Positions 23,060 through 35,230 are shown, numbered from the stretch's first letter. The stretch: DNA of 64,000 nucleotides from Xenopus tropicalis (GCF_000004195.4 NC_030680.2:147563045-147627044), one strand, 5' to 3'. Notes: generated from the letters alone by a model not told the origin. Made by a program: numbers and translations.

Positions 23060-23440
23060 GTAAGAGCCCAAACGTAACGTATTGCCTTTCTGCACACAAG
23101 CCACTTGATCAGTAGAATTAGTAGCGGGAGACATTAATCGTCGGCGGCAGGTTTTCGCATGAAAAAAGCAGTGACTTATCAAGTAGACATGAAGTAATTA
23201 AGCTAATTTAATTGTTATTTGCAGAATGCTAGTATTTGCTGACAATTCCCTGGGGGCAGTATGAATATTCCATCTGTTGAGGGGAAATATTATTATTATT
23301 TTTATTGCCAGTGCGTTTGTATCAGAGAATGTTGGGCTACGAGGAAAGTAATAACTAGATTCTCATATATGTATGTATGTACTGTCTTGTGTTCATCATT
23401 AGGTGGGTTTCAGTGCATTGGTCACAGTTTTTCTACCTTT
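23060..23440. other. Start of intron 4, unique
   Basis: 23090-23235 is non-repetitive with sequence such as TCGTCGGCGGCAGG and AAGTAATTAAGCTAATTTAA (a homeodomain-like TAATT-rich stretch). Possible conserved element, not proven. Confidence 0.35.
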
Positions 23441-23660
23441 CCAGGGCCGGACCGGGAAAAAAACCCAGTGGGCCCTGGTGGCCCCAAAACCCACCCTTGC
23501 TGGTGCTCCCCCAGCCAACTGTTCCTCCCCTGATGCATAAAGTTACACGCGCTCAGGGAAGGATGTCGGGTGGGGGAACCTGCTGGGGGTAAGGGAGGCT
23601 CAGCGGGGGCCCCTGCGGGGAGTGGGTTAGGGGGTGGGGGGGGCCAGCGCCAGATTTATC
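23441..23660. repeat. GC-rich dispersed repeat
   Basis: GGGCCGGACCGGG, CCCAGTGGGCCCTGG and GGGGGTAAGGGAGG; kin to 22146-22609. Confidence 0.55.
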
Positions 23661-23689
23661 CCGTCTGTTATTAGCATGTGCTAATTAAG

Positions 23690-24060
23690 ATTCGGTTCAG
23701 TATTCGGCCGAATCCTTTATGAAGGATTTGGGGGTTCAGCCGAATCCAAAAAGGTGGACTCGGTGTATCCCTATAAAAAATGAAGACCAATTAAAAAGTT
23801 GCTAGGAATAGGCCATTCTATAACATACTAAAAGGTAACCCCCTTTACGCCCACCTTGTGTCCACAAAAGGATCTTTCATACCTCAGTACAGGCACTTTT
23901 GCAACAGGTTCTGCCATTGGCTCCCTCCGATACCCCCTCGTTCCAACAGCCATTGTTTATTTATATACTTGCCCCCTCCAATGACATCAAAGAGGGACAG
24001 GGAGGGTGTGGTTATATTAATAAAAATGAAGCAGGGTTGGGGGTATAGTTTTCCTTTAAA
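23690..24060. mobile_element. MITE fragments (GATTCGG family and TTAA type)
   Basis: 23690-23775 has GATTCGGTTCAG and TTCGGCCGAATCC with GGTGGACTCGGTG (family also at 26898, 27103, 48315 and 48500). 23776-24060 is a partial GACCAATT/CTTTAA-type element. Confidence 0.6.
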
Positions 24061-24575
24061 TGGGAAACCCCAGTGTAGAGATCACACGTAATTACAATGG
24101 CATCAGATAAGGAATCACACATAGCCCAAAAGGCCCTGAGTTCTAGTTTGTTTATCTCTGTACTTACATCCCATATTAAACTGAGAGTCCTGCTTTGGGG
24201 GTATCTCATTTCCATGCAGCGGGGGTCCCGGCCCATACACAGAAACTCACTCAAGGCTGCATTCTCTTCTCGCAATTATTCCGACACATAAGCAAGGCTT
24301 TCTGCAAGGCCATTTATCACTTAAGGATGTGGCTGAACTTAAAGCAGCCTTGGCCTGACTCAGCCGTGCAGGGAAACAAAGCTCAACGTAAGCAAATGGC
24401 TAATATATTTATTTATACACACGTTGGGCCCTGCCGGCCAGACTGCTCCCCCGGCTCAAACACTTTGAAATGAATAGAATTAGATTGGACTAAGAATAAA
24501 CTTTATATACTGTATGCCATGAAAATAATGTGTGCCTGCTTTGGTTGGTAAAGGATTCTGGGATTAACTGGCTGT
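24061..24575. other. Intron 4, no gene seen
   Basis: Unique. ORFs at 24097-24473 have no recognisable domain. Confidence 0.35.
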
Positions 24576-24914
24576 TTAAAGGGAAACTACACCCCCAGAA
24601 TGAATACGTAACCAACAGACAGTTTATATTATGTTAAGTGGCCTATTAAAAAATCTCCCCAAACTGGAATATATATATCAGTAAATATTGCCCTTTTACA
24701 TCCTTTCCCTTGAGCCGCCATTTAGTGATGGGCTGTGTGCCCCCTCAGAGATCAGCTGACAGGAAGTGATGCAGCTCTAACTGTAACAGGAAGTAGTGTG
24801 GGAGCAAAAGGCAGAACTCTGGCCATTCATTGGCTGATGGGGCCTAGCATGTATGTGTGCCTTGGCTTGTTTGTGTGCACTGTGACTCCTATGATCCCAG
24901 GGGGCGGCCCTTAA
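24576..24914. mobile_element. TTAA-type MITE, one-ended
   Basis: TTAAAGGGAAACTACACCC at 24576; TTAA at 24911. The right end lacks the expected inverted GTAGTTTCCC, so it is truncated or internally deleted. Confidence 0.6.
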
Positions 24915-24937
24915 TTGTTAAAATGGCTATTGTTTTG

Positions 24938-25110
24938 CGAAACAAAAATGGGCGCCAAAATAAGATATGGGTGACAAAAAAAAGACGTGGGTGACAAAAA
25001 AAAGACGTGGACGACAAAAAAGTCGAGCAACAAATGTTTTTTGTGGATTTTTCTGTGTTTTGCGAGTTTTATGGCAAAGTGAAACGGGACAGATTCACTC
25101 ATCACTAATG
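24938..25110. mobile_element. MITE, TCATCACT family
   Basis: GGTGACAAAAAAAAGACGTG repeated twice, GTTTTGCGAGTTTTATGGC, then CAGATTCACTCATCACTAAT. Confidence 0.7.
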
Positions 25111-25923
25111 AAGACCAATTGCAATATGTTACTAAAAGTGAATTCACAGGTAACCAATCCCACTGAGTTTCCGTACGGGGAGTAGGGAAGAAATAAATCC
25201 AATTAGAATTCCCAGCTGCTGGATCTCAAAGTGATTTAAAAAGTAAATGTCAGTGTTGCTTTAATTCCCCCCCGTATATACTCGCTGCCTAAATAAACTG
25301 ATTTACGCTGTTACCCGCAATGGGACGCAAGGCTGCGATTGTTTGCTCTGCAGGCCCCGCGTACATCTGTGTGTGTTTACTCTCGGCAGTTTATACACTA
25401 TCACGGAATTCTGGCCAAATGTTCCAATGTGTGTTTAGCGCTGACGTGCCAATAAGTGATGTATCTTCTGCCATCTGGATTAGCGCGCTGAGCATTATCC
25501 GCCACGCACTTTGCCTTTATTCTCCTCTGAATAATTAAGACAAAAGCAGAGAGAAGAAGCCGACTTTGTGCTACTAATTAGGGAGGAGGAGATGTGTCGG
25601 CACGACTTTGCTGCGCGCCGCGAGTCTGTTTATTAAATATGGATGACTGGGAAAGGTGCGACAAACATTAGGCGTATTTGCAAACAGTTTAGTTCTTCAC
25701 ACAGTCAGGTCTAAATTATGCTCAGGGAAGTGTTTGGGTCTTTTTTCTTCATAAAACAGTAAATTGAGGCTAAAAATACAACTTGAGTCAGGAGCGCGGT
25801 GCCGTTGGAGGAGGAAAAGTCTGTTTTGATTTGTTTTCTGCTGAATAAGGCACAGCCGAGCAGAGCCGGAGCCTGAAGCCCCAATGGCGATTTCACGGAG
25901 CGCAATGTGGTCACAGAGACGCT
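25111..25923. other. Unique stretch, possible conserved non-coding DNA
   Basis: 25200-25690 is free of repeats with GCGCTGAGCATTATCCGCC, TGAATAATTAAGAC and GCTGCGCGCCGCGAG. The composition differs from the flanking MITEs. Confidence 0.35.
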
Positions 25924-26247
25924 TAAGGTGCCCATACATGGGCCACTTGTAGCTGCCGATATGGGTCCCTTAGACCAACTCGGCAGCTTATTGGCCCATG
26001 TAGGGGCACTAACGATGGGCCTGCCCAACCGATATCTGGCCTGAAATCACCCAGATCTCGATCGGGCAGGTTAAAAAATTTAGTCAGGTCGGGGACGGCA
26101 GCACCTCATTGATGAGGTCCCCGAACCGACTGTGCCTATTACTGGCATTCTAATTCGATCATTGGCCCCAGGGCCAAACGACCGAATTAGCCTGAAATAG
26201 GCCGATATCACCCACCCGTAGGTGGAGAATATTGGGAGAAGATCATA
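25924..26247. mobile_element. MITE, family 'GGCCATACACGGGCCGAT', copy 3, right end truncated
   Basis: AAGGTGCCCATACATGGGCC at the start, GATATCTGGCCTGAAAT at 26030, CCACCCGTAGGTGG at 26211. It runs directly into the next repeat. Confidence 0.8.
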
Positions 26248-26690
26248 TAAGTGTACAATAAGTGGGTTTCATACATTGGACATACAGAGTAACATATAAA
26301 GCAACCAGTAACCGATACAGGAGGGGAAGAGAGCCCTGCCCAAAAGAGCTTACACTCTACAAGGAGTAACATATAAAGCAATCAGTAACCGATACAGGAG
26401 GGGAAGGGAGTCCTACCCAAAAGAGCTTACAATCTACATTATTATTAACATTTATTTATAAAGCGCCAACATACCCCGCAGCGCTGTACAATAAGTGGGT
26501 TACATACATTGGGCATACAGAGTAACATATAAAGCAATCAATAACCGATACAGGAGGGGAAGGGAGCCCTGCCCAAAAGAGCTTACACTCTACAAGGAGT
26601 AACATATAAAGCAATCAGTAACCGATACAGGAGGGGAAGAGAGCCCTGCCCAAAAGAGCTTACAATCTACAAGGAGAAAAGTTTGAGACA
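26248..26690. repeat. ~78-bp repeat and SINE-like segment
   Basis: GAGTAACATATAAAGCAA and ACCGATACAGGAGGGGAAG and AAAAGAGCTTACA recur four times; the ATTTATTTATAAAGCGCCAA then CCCGCAGCGCTGTACAATA segment is inserted between copies. The 'GAGCTTACAATCTA' core is shared with the 51-bp array at 41860. Confidence 0.85.
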
Positions 26691-26897
26691 CAAGGTTACG
26701 TAAGGGTTTAATGTAAGGGAAACATTTTTAACCACAAATAGTAAAAAATGAAGACCAATTGCAAATTGTCTTAGAAAAGCACTCTCTTCAGTATACTAAA
26801 AGTTAATTTTAAGGCGAACAACTGCTTTAACGACAAAAGGCAGGTTACAAATCAGCCATGCAGTGATTGGACAAATAGCAGCCTATCCGATCATCAC
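26691..26897. mobile_element. End of a GGTTGCTA-family MITE
   Basis: AAAAATGAAGACCAATTGC at 26741. Confidence 0.5.
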
Positions 26898-27390
26898 TAG
26901 GGATGCACCGAACCCACTTTTTTGGGTTCAGCTGAACCCCCGAACCCACCCCGACGGATTCTGCCGAATCCCGAAAATTGCCCAGCGGACCATGCATTCG
27001 GCCAAACCTGAATCCTTCAAAAAAGCCTGAATCCCTAACCGAACCCAGGATTCAGTGCATCCCTAATCATCAAATTATTTTATTTTGGGAAATAACCAGC
27101 AATTAGGGATGCACCAAATCCAGGATTCGGATTCGGTTCTACCAGGACCGTGGATTCGGCCAAACCCGAACCCTGGCGAAAAAGCCCGAATCCATGGTCC
27201 TGGCCGAACCAAATCCTAATTAGGATTTGGAAGGGTAAATGTTGCTGCATAAACACAGAAGGGTAAAATTTTTCACTGCATGCTTTGAGCATACGCTAAT
27301 TAGGATTAGGTTCGGAATTTGGCCAAATCTCTTAACATGGATTTGGGGGTTCAGCCGAACTCGAAAAACTGGGTTTGGTGCATCCCTACC
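26898..27390. mobile_element. Two GATTCGG-family MITEs, side by side
   Basis: GGATGCACCGAACCCAC, GCCGAATCCCG and the end CAGTGCATCCCTAAT at 27053-27067; a second copy 27103-27390 (GGATGCACCAAATCC ... GTGCATCCCTA). The GGATGCAC/GTGCATCC ends are inverted repeats. Confidence 0.78.
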
Positions 27391-28619
27391 AGCAATAGAC
27401 ATATTCTTTCTCTTCAAACCTACTGAAGGGAAGGACTGGGCCGTTCCAATGGAATGTTCTGATACATGGTGCCTTGCAACCAAAGTGTTTCCAACCATGT
27501 TAAGGTTAAGTCCTTCCATAAGAAAGAAAGGCAGAAATATCCATATGTTCCTCCGCTCTCTCCTCCATCTTCAGCAAGTTGGCTCCGCTGACCCACGGCA
27601 GGTCTTTCTGTGCCGTCGGAATCCCATTTTGATTAATTGCATCTGCAAGATGATTGTAGCATCTTCAACTAGGCTGAAAATAATGCCGTGCTTCACTTGC
27701 TCCTGCAATCTAGCAAGACTAATAGAAAAATAAATATGTTTAGGATAAAGGCTTGTAAAGGTTGCCGTTGGCATGGGGGGGGCAGGTAGGCCTGGTGTTA
27801 GGGGAAATGTAGAGGAAGGTGCCGTAGAGATGGTTCTTGTATTAATAAAGCAGATTGAATCGGGAAAGATCATTTCAGTTTATGAAATATTATTATTATA
27901 AGAATGGGAAAAGGCTTTATTGTCATTTCTATGAATATTAAAGCACCGGCCCTTTCCATCCCCCGCGATAATGTACAATGTTACCAACACCGGAGCTATC
28001 AGGGGGCTCACTGCAAAATTATTATTATTATTATGAATTATTAAAATGCATGACTCCCTCCTTCAGAATTGTGCCTGAGATTTGTGGGACTGTCCCAAAT
28101 CTCATTCTATTCCCCACTTTGATTGATCATCATTTCTGTATTTATATAGCACCAGCAAGGTACACAGGGCTTTACATTAATAAATAATAAACAGGGGTCT
28201 TACAATAAGTTCAACAAATAAGGCTTAGGGAATGAAGTGGAATCACGGGGCCCTTTTCACAAGAGCTTACACTCTACACATAAATTATCTGCATCAGGAT
28301 TCACCACAGCCACCACCTAGCAAAGTGTCATTATCCCTAATAAGGAAAAATGGACCCCAGTGATGGGCAGGGCTTCCTATATTATTGTTCTGTAAAAAGA
28401 AAATCAAATACATATTGCTGTGAAGGGTAAGCAAATGGATCCAGAGTGGTATAATCAATATTACTGATTGAAGGCCTAAGAGTTAACTTATATTTTTTTT
28501 ATTTATCTCTTATTTGTTTGTGCAGTTTCCTTTTAGCAAAATAACCATGAAGCATTAGCAGAAATAGGTAAATGGAGTGGGAGTGGGTTACTTGTATGGA
28601 AAGGAATGGTTTGGTTGGG
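27391..28619. other. Intron 4, mostly unique; SINE-like piece and (ATT)n
   Basis: (ATT)n at 28018-28034. 28110-28280 has TATTTATATAGCACC and AAGAGCTTACACTCTA, kin to 26248-26690. No gene seen; the ORF at 27239-27733 has no domain. Confidence 0.45.
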
Positions 28620-29490
28620 CACAGTAGGGAAAGATGGTGACAGTAGGACAAGAAGTTTCCAGTATGGCAAGATGGAGGCAGTAGGGCAAGATGGAGATAA
28701 TAGGGAAGGATAGAGACAGTAGGGCAAGGTTTGTGATAGCAGTTAAAGATGGCTTCAGTAGGGCAAGATGGAGATAATATGGAAGGATAGAGACAGTAGG
28801 GCAGGGTTTGTGATAGCAGTTAAAGATGGCCACAGTAGGGCAAGATGGAGACAGTAGGGCAAGATGGAGATAATAGGGAAGGATAGAGACAGTAGGGCAA
28901 GATGGAGACAGTAGGGCAAGATGGAGACAGTAGGGCAAGATGGAGACAGTAGGGCAAGATGGAGATAATAGGGAAGGATAGAGACAGTAGGGCAAGATGG
29001 AGACAGTAGGGCAAGATGGAGATAATAGGGAAGGATAGAGACAGTAGGGCAAGATGGAGATAATAGGGAAGGATAGAGACAGTAGGGCAGGGTTTGTGAT
29101 AGCAGTTAAAGATGGCCACAGTAGGGCAAGATGGAGACAGTAGGGCAAGATGGAGATAATAGGGAAGGATAGAGACAGTAGGGCAAGATGGAGACAGTAG
29201 GGCAAGATGGAGACAGTAGGGCAAGATGGAGACAGTAGGGCAAGATGGAGACAGTAGGGCAAGATGGAGATAATAGGGAAGGATAGAGACAGTAGGGCAA
29301 GATGGAGACAGTAGGGCAAGATGGAGATAATAGGGAAGGATAGAGACAGTAGGGCAAGATGGAGATAATAGGGAAGGATAGAGACAGTAGGGCAGGGTTT
29401 GTGATAGCAGTTAAAGATGGCCACAGTAGGGCAAGAAGGTGTAAGTAGAGCAAGATGATGACAGTAGGGCAAGAAGGTTCCAATATGGCA
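28620..29490. repeat. 19-bp minisatellite with ~300-bp higher-order pattern
   Basis: Monomers GACAGTAGGGCAAGATGGA and GATAATAGGGAAGGATAGA alternate. A distinct block GGTTTGTGATAGCAGTTAA recurs near 28727, 28806, 29092 and 29396. The 353-residue minus-strand ORF (28588-29649) and its shadows arise because 3 x 19 = 57. Confidence 0.94.
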
Positions 29491-29940
29491 AGATGGAGAT
29501 GATAGTGGAAGACAGAGACAGTAGTGCAGGGATCCCTCTCTTACTCGGGAGCCACAGTCAAAAGATTTGGAGAGCAACACAAGCACCATAAAAGTTAATG
29601 GAGGAGCCAAATAAGGGCTGTGATTGGCTATTAGGCAGCCTCTATGCACCCTATCAGCTTACAGGGGCTTTATTTGGTAGTAAATCTTGTTTTTATTCAA
29701 CCAAAACTTGCCCCCAAGTCAGGAATTCAAAAATAACTCCCTGGTTTGGGGGCACTGAGAGCAACACCCAAGGGGTTGGGGAGCAGCATGTTACCCCTGA
29801 GCCACTGGTTGGACAAGAAGGTGTAGGTAGAGCAAGATGATGACAGTAGCACCATAAGGTGCAAGTAGGTGACAGTAGGACAAGAAGGTGTAGGTAGAGC
29901 AAGATGATGACAATAGTGCAAGAAGGCGTCTGGTGCCACT
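29491..29940. mobile_element. MITE inserted in the 19-bp array
   Basis: 29527-29812 is an element (CAGGGATCCCTCTC ... GAGCCACTGGTTGG) also present, inverse, at 37205-37460 (CAACCAGTGGCTTGG). Diverged monomers of the 19-bp array continue on its right side (29813-29930). Confidence 0.75.
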
Positions 29941-30590
29941 TTGATAGTGTGAAGTATGTTTTGTCTTCTTAACTCATTCATTGTCATTTTCATTTAAATG
30001 GGGCAACTGGGGTGTTCTGTATGGAAACAATGCATTGCCATGCTGGCAGCATTATTAAAGCAGAAAATGAAGGCCCAAGCTTTTGGGGGTAACCCATCTC
30101 CTCAGGTGAAATGAGCCCTGGTGTAAGGAAAGTAAGGGGTCTGCAGAAAACTATTGAAGCTGGGAGGCCCTAGCCCTGCTATATTTGCTTCAGATAAATA
30201 CAGTAAAATCTCTTGTTATTATTCCTTTTTGTCTCATAATAGTGGAACAGGTGTTAGCTCTGTTGCTTTTCTGCTCTGGGGTCTTGGGTCCAGTTCCTAC
30301 CAGGGCACTATCTGTGGCATTTGTGTTCCCTTCCTTTGTTTTGTGAGATTCCCCTAATGGACCTGCTGATAGGTTAATTGGCTCCCAATAAACGTGACCC
30401 TGGTGTGTTGTGTGTGTGTGTGTGTGTGTGTGTGTATGCCTGGGTATGTGCCTTTATTTACTCATACACACACTGGGGCAGGGACTAATGTAAAAGATCA
30501 AACTCTGTAAATCTCGGTGGTATAAATACAAAAGATACAAGTACCTGACAACAAAGCTCTTCTTAAACTTCCTCTTATGTAAACACATAG
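29941..30590. other. Intron 4, no gene; (TG)n at 30402-30436
   Basis: 30055-30125 resembles a dispersed element (CCAAGCTTTTGGGGGTAACC). The TG run is a clean dinucleotide microsatellite. Confidence 0.45.
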
Positions 30591-31215
30591 TAACACAGTA
30601 AGTTAGGTTGAAAAAAGACATACGTCCATCAAGTTCAACCATAATGCCTATATATAACCTGCCTAACTGCCAGTTGATCCAGAGGAAGGTGAAAAACCTC
30701 ATCTGAAGCCTCTCTAATTTGCTGCAGAGGGGAAAAAATCCCTTCCTGACTGATGGCAATCAGACCAGTCCCTGGGGCAACTGGTACTAAGAGCTATCTC
30801 CCATAACCCTGTACTCCCTCACTTGCTAAATACCCATCCAGCCCCTTCTTAAAGCTATATAATATATCAGCCAGTACCACTGATTCGGGGAGGGAATCCC
30901 ACAACTTCACAGCTCTCACTGTAACAAACCCTTTCCGAATACTTAAACGGAACCTCCCTTCTTCTAAATGGAGTGGGTGCCCTCGTGTCCGTTGGAAGGC
31001 CCTACTGGTAAATAAAGCATTAGAGAGGTTATTATATGATACCCTTATATATTTATACATAGTTATCATATCCACCCTTCCCCAGTGTAAACAGACCCAA
31101 CTGGGCCAGCCTTTCCCCATAACTGAGACTTCCCATACCCTTTACCAGCTTAGTTGCCCTTCTCTGGACCCTCTCTAACTCAATAATGTCCCGTTTGAGC
31201 ACTATTCTAGATGGG
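30591..31215 (-). mobile_element. CR1-like retrotransposon 3' part, minus strand
   Basis: On the minus strand 31120-30794 encodes DMITMYKYIR, RTRGHPLHLEEGRFRL and KGFVTVRAVKLWDSLPE, the same C-terminal block as 11083-11454 but from a different subfamily. The 3' UTR ends GTTGAACTTGATGGACGTAT then GTCTTTTTTCAACC near 30606-30640. Confidence 0.85.
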
Positions 31216-32073
31216 GCCTTACCAGCCAGCCTTACCGAGGGACCTTCCTCCCTAGAGGGGGCCCCTTGTGGATGTGGGAGGCCCCTTGGGTGGCAGCCCC
31301 AGTGGGCCCCACTTACCCCAGCCCATCCCTATCAGAGACTCACTAAGCATTCCCAGTTTACCACTTAGCTGCTTAACCAACAACTCCGACAGAATACATA
31401 TACATATATATTACTGTTTAAAAACCCGCCAAAGCCAGACTCCCTACTTGCAGAATCCACGTTATTAACGAGCGTTCATTTTTGTGGATATTTTGCAAAT
31501 CAAGAATGATGTATCACCGCCGCAGCGCGCGAGGCCACGACGCTATCCATCGTAAGCATGAAATTTATGGCCACTTCTTACCTATTACAGGCAGGTTTTT
31601 AAATGCTGTTGTAAGCTAAATTGAAATGTAAATTATTCCAGCACATCCATTTGTCCGATAGGCCGGGGCTCATTCCTCCGCCTGTGGGATAGGGCCCTCG
31701 TTAATTCTTTTGTGCTTTAATCTACGCGCACACTCGCTCTCCGTTTGTAGGCCTTTGCCGGTGATAACAGAAAGGAATGTGCCAGCACAATAATCACAGC
31801 CATAGTTTAGTGCGGCTTTTAGATGTTTCTAAAGAAGGGAATCTGCCAAACGCTGCGTTGCTAATCACAAATCCCGCCGTATGCTTGAAGTGCAGATTAC
31901 ATTGACACCTACAGGCGGTTTCCTATGCAAATAAAACATTCTATACCCTTGCCTGGAGACTTTAGTGTTCTAAGCCACATGTTTTGCATCCAAGCAGCGG
32001 TAAATACTTATTGGATTCAACTGAATACAATTGCATTGTCCTAAGCAAGTTCAGAAACCGCTAACAACTGTTC
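31216..32073. other. Unique stretch, possible conserved non-coding DNA
   Basis: 31230-31330 is GC-rich repeat. 31465-32035 is repeat-free (GAGCGTTCATTTTTGTGG, CGCCGCAGCGCGCGAGG, GGCCTTTGCCGGTGATAAC). Confidence 0.38.
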
Positions 32074-34322
32074 TAATGAAATACAGCTAATTAAACAGAA
32101 ACAGATCTGAGTGCTGTTTGATGCCCATTGCTCACTGCAGAACCCTTTCCATTAAAAGAATCCTAAAGCCTTTAGTGAAAATCAATGTATTTCCCATAAA
32201 AAACCAAAATATCTCAAAATGAGAACAAGGCTGGCACTAAAAGAAACTGGACCCAAAAATATTAACCAGTATTTGTTTTGTTTAAACGCATCTCAAACAT
32301 AGACAGCCTGACGCGTTTCGTGCCAGAAAGGGGCACTTAATCACAGGTTAAAGAAAATATTTCATGTAATTGGAATAATGTGTAATCACATTACAGAGTT
32401 AAATATCTAATGACAGAACCCCATTTATCCACCAATCAGATAACATTTCTCCTAAAAAGTGATGAGTAAATTTGCATGGATTCGCAGGGAATTTCCGTAT
32501 TTCGCCATTGGCGAATTGTTTTGCGAAACTTCCGTGAAAATTCGCTGCGGAAAAATTCCCTGCGTGTCAAAAGAAGTCGCGGTTGCTTTGAAAATGGTCA
32601 AGGGCGACAAAAAAAGACACGGGTGACAAAGTCAGGCAACAAATGAGTTTCACTGATTTTTCGCCGTTTCGTGAATTTTATGGCGAGACGGGACAGATTG
32701 GCTCATCACTAAGTAAGGGTAACAGACCCAGCAGCGCGCTTATCAAGATTCTATATGTTGACAATCAGGCAAAATCAATCAGAATCCACTCGCAGCTCTA
32801 TTCCCAGAGACTATGGCGTAAGCCTAACGAATGTTATAATGAAATACAGCTAATTAAACAGAAACAGATCTGAGTGCTGTTTGATGCCCATTGCTCACTG
32901 CAGAACCCTTTCCATTAAAAGAATCCTAAAGCCTTTAGTGAAAATCAATTTATTTCCCATAAAAAAAAAAAACAGAATATCTCAGAATGAGAACAAGGCT
33001 GGTACTAAAAGAAACTGGACCAAAAAATATTAACCAATATTTGTTTTGTTTAAACCCATCTCAAACATAGACAGCCTGACGCGTTTCGTGCCAGAAAGGG
33101 GCACTTAATCACAGGTTAAAGAAAATATTTCTTGTGATTGGAACAACCAATAACATTACAGAGTTAAATATCCAATCACAGAACCCCATTTATCCACCAA
33201 TCAGATAACATTTCTCCAAAAAAGTGATGAGCAAATTTGCATGGATTTGCAGCAAATTTCCGCATTTCATCAAAATGTTTCACGAAACTTCCATGAAAAT
33301 TTGCCGCAGAAAAATTCAGTGCGTGTCAAAAAAAGTCGCAGTTGTGTCTAAAATGGGCACAGGCAACAAAAAAGTCACGCAACAAATACATTTCGCGGAT
33401 TTTTTGTCGTTTCATGAATTTTGTCATTTTGTGAATTTTATGGCGAAGCGAAACGGGACAGATTGGCTCATCACTAAGTAAGGGTAACAGACCCAGCAGC
33501 GCGCTCATCAGGATTCTATATGTTGACAATGAGGCAAAATCAATCAGAATCCACTCGCAGCTCTATTCCCAGAGACTATGGCATAAGCCTAACGAATGTT
33601 ATAATGAAATACAGCTAATTAAACAGAAACAGATCTGAGTGCTGTTTGATGCCCATTGCTCACTGCACAACCCTTTCCATTAAAAGAATCCTAAAGCCTT
33701 TAGTGAAAATCAATGTATTTCCCATAAAAAAAACAGAATATCTCAGAATGAGAATGAGGCTGGCACTAAAAGAAACTGGTGCAGTTTTATTTAAAGAAAA
33801 CGCATCTCAAATATAGACAGCCTGACGCATTTCGTGCCAGAAAGGGGCACTTAATCAAACGCTAAAGAAAATATTTCTTGTGATTGGAACAACCAGTCAC
33901 ATTACAGAGTTAACTATCCAATCACAGAACCCTATTTATCCACCAAACAGATAACATTTCTCCTAAAAAGTGATGAGCGAATTTGTATGTATTGGCAGCG
34001 AATTTGCGCATTTCACCATTGGCGAATCATTTTGCAAAACTTCCGTGAAAATTTGCAGCAGAATAATTAACCGCGTGTCAAAAAAAAGTCACAGTCACCA
34101 AAAAATAGCAGTGCAGTTAAAACATATTTGTTTTAGCTAAAGAAAACGCATCTCAAACATAGACAGCCTGACGCGTTTTTAAGGGGGGCACTTAATCACA
34201 GGCTAAAGAAAATATTTTGAAACAAAAGTGTTTAATGCTAAACCATCCAATAACATTATAGAGTTAAATATCCAATCACAGAACCCCATTTATCCACCAA
34301 TAAGATAACATTTCTCATAAAA
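32074..34322. repeat. 764-bp segmental tandem triplication with partial fourth copy
   Basis: TAATGAAATACAGCTAATTA lies at 32074, 32838 and 33602 (spacing exactly 764). Each unit carries GCCTGACGCGTTTCGTGCC with GGGGCACTTAATCAC, a TCATCACT-family MITE, and (units 1-2) AACAGACCCAGCAGCGCGC. Unit 3 is shortened, and a partial unit begins near 34140. Confidence 0.93.
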
Positions 34323-34617
34323 AGTGATGAGCAGATTTTCTCAGCAGGCATAGATTTTTGCGAAACTTCCGTGAAAATTCACAGCAGAAAAATTCGCCGC
34401 AGAAAAATTCACCGCGTGTCAAAAAGAGTCGCGGTCGCGTTGAAAATGGGCGCGGGCGCGGGAAAATTGTCACGCGACAAATGCGTTTTTCCAGAAAATG
34501 TGAATGGGTACATGTTACGCACATAAGGTAAATACAGTAGGTAATAGACCGGCATCTTGTCCAACTTGATAGCTCAAGGTTATAGATTTTTTTAACCGCG
34601 TGTTTTATTGAGTTTTT
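34323..34617. mobile_element. MITE, TCATCACT family, last copy of the cluster
   Basis: AGTGATGAGCAGATTTTC, GCGAAACTTCCGTGAAAA and GTCGCGGTCGCGTTG. It has no right end. Confidence 0.6.
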
Positions 34618-35230
34618 TTAAAGAGGACCTGTCACCCTAGGAAATTATTCCAAATCCTTTCTATCATGTTAGTTGAGCAAAATAAACTTTACTTACGCTA
34701 CATAAATTATTGAATTTTTTTTCCCTTCAGTCTTGGAATTTACAGTCACAGCCAGCAGGCAGCCGCCATTTTGTGTACAATGTTATTAAGGAAAGCTTTG
34801 TGTCCCCCCAAAATCTTAGGTATTTGCCTTCTAGGTGATATCTAGGAAGTGCTGAATGGAAAGTTGAAGTAATTGTAAGTAAAAATCTGAGCTGTCAATC
34901 ATATATTGCCTGCCCCGCCTCTATGCCGCAGGCATAGAGGCAGGGCAGGCAATATATGATTGACAGTTCAGATTTTTAAATATGTTTATAACAGATATGG
35001 ATGATTGAATTAAAAAAAGAATTTGGGTTTCATGTTTAATTTTAAAAGGACTTTTATTATACAGCTTTTATTATACCTTTAAAAAACAAGGATAGACAAA
35101 ATGGCAGCCACTTTTCCAAGAGTAAGAGAAAAAAAAAAATCCCTGTGCCAATTTCATAATAATATCATCCATATTTTGTAGCACTGATGATATTGCTGAG
35201 GTGGATAACCAATAAATGGCAGTTCAGGGA
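34618..35230. mobile_element. TTAA-type MITE with a near-perfect central palindrome
   Basis: TTAAAGAGGACCTGTCACCC at 34617 (canonical class start). The centre 34881-34977 has two 47-bp arms around GCA with two mismatches; the inner part is GCCTCTATGCC/GGCATAGAGGC. The right terminus is not clear. Confidence 0.78.

Noticed and set aside
22507..23077. ORFs spanning exon 4 from the 15-bp array
   Set aside because: They read through array into exon 4 in the wrong frame or without a start; the splice-based frame gives the conserved domain.
28588..29649. 353-codon minus ORF
   Set aside because: Product of the 19-bp array (57-bp triple period), no unique domain.
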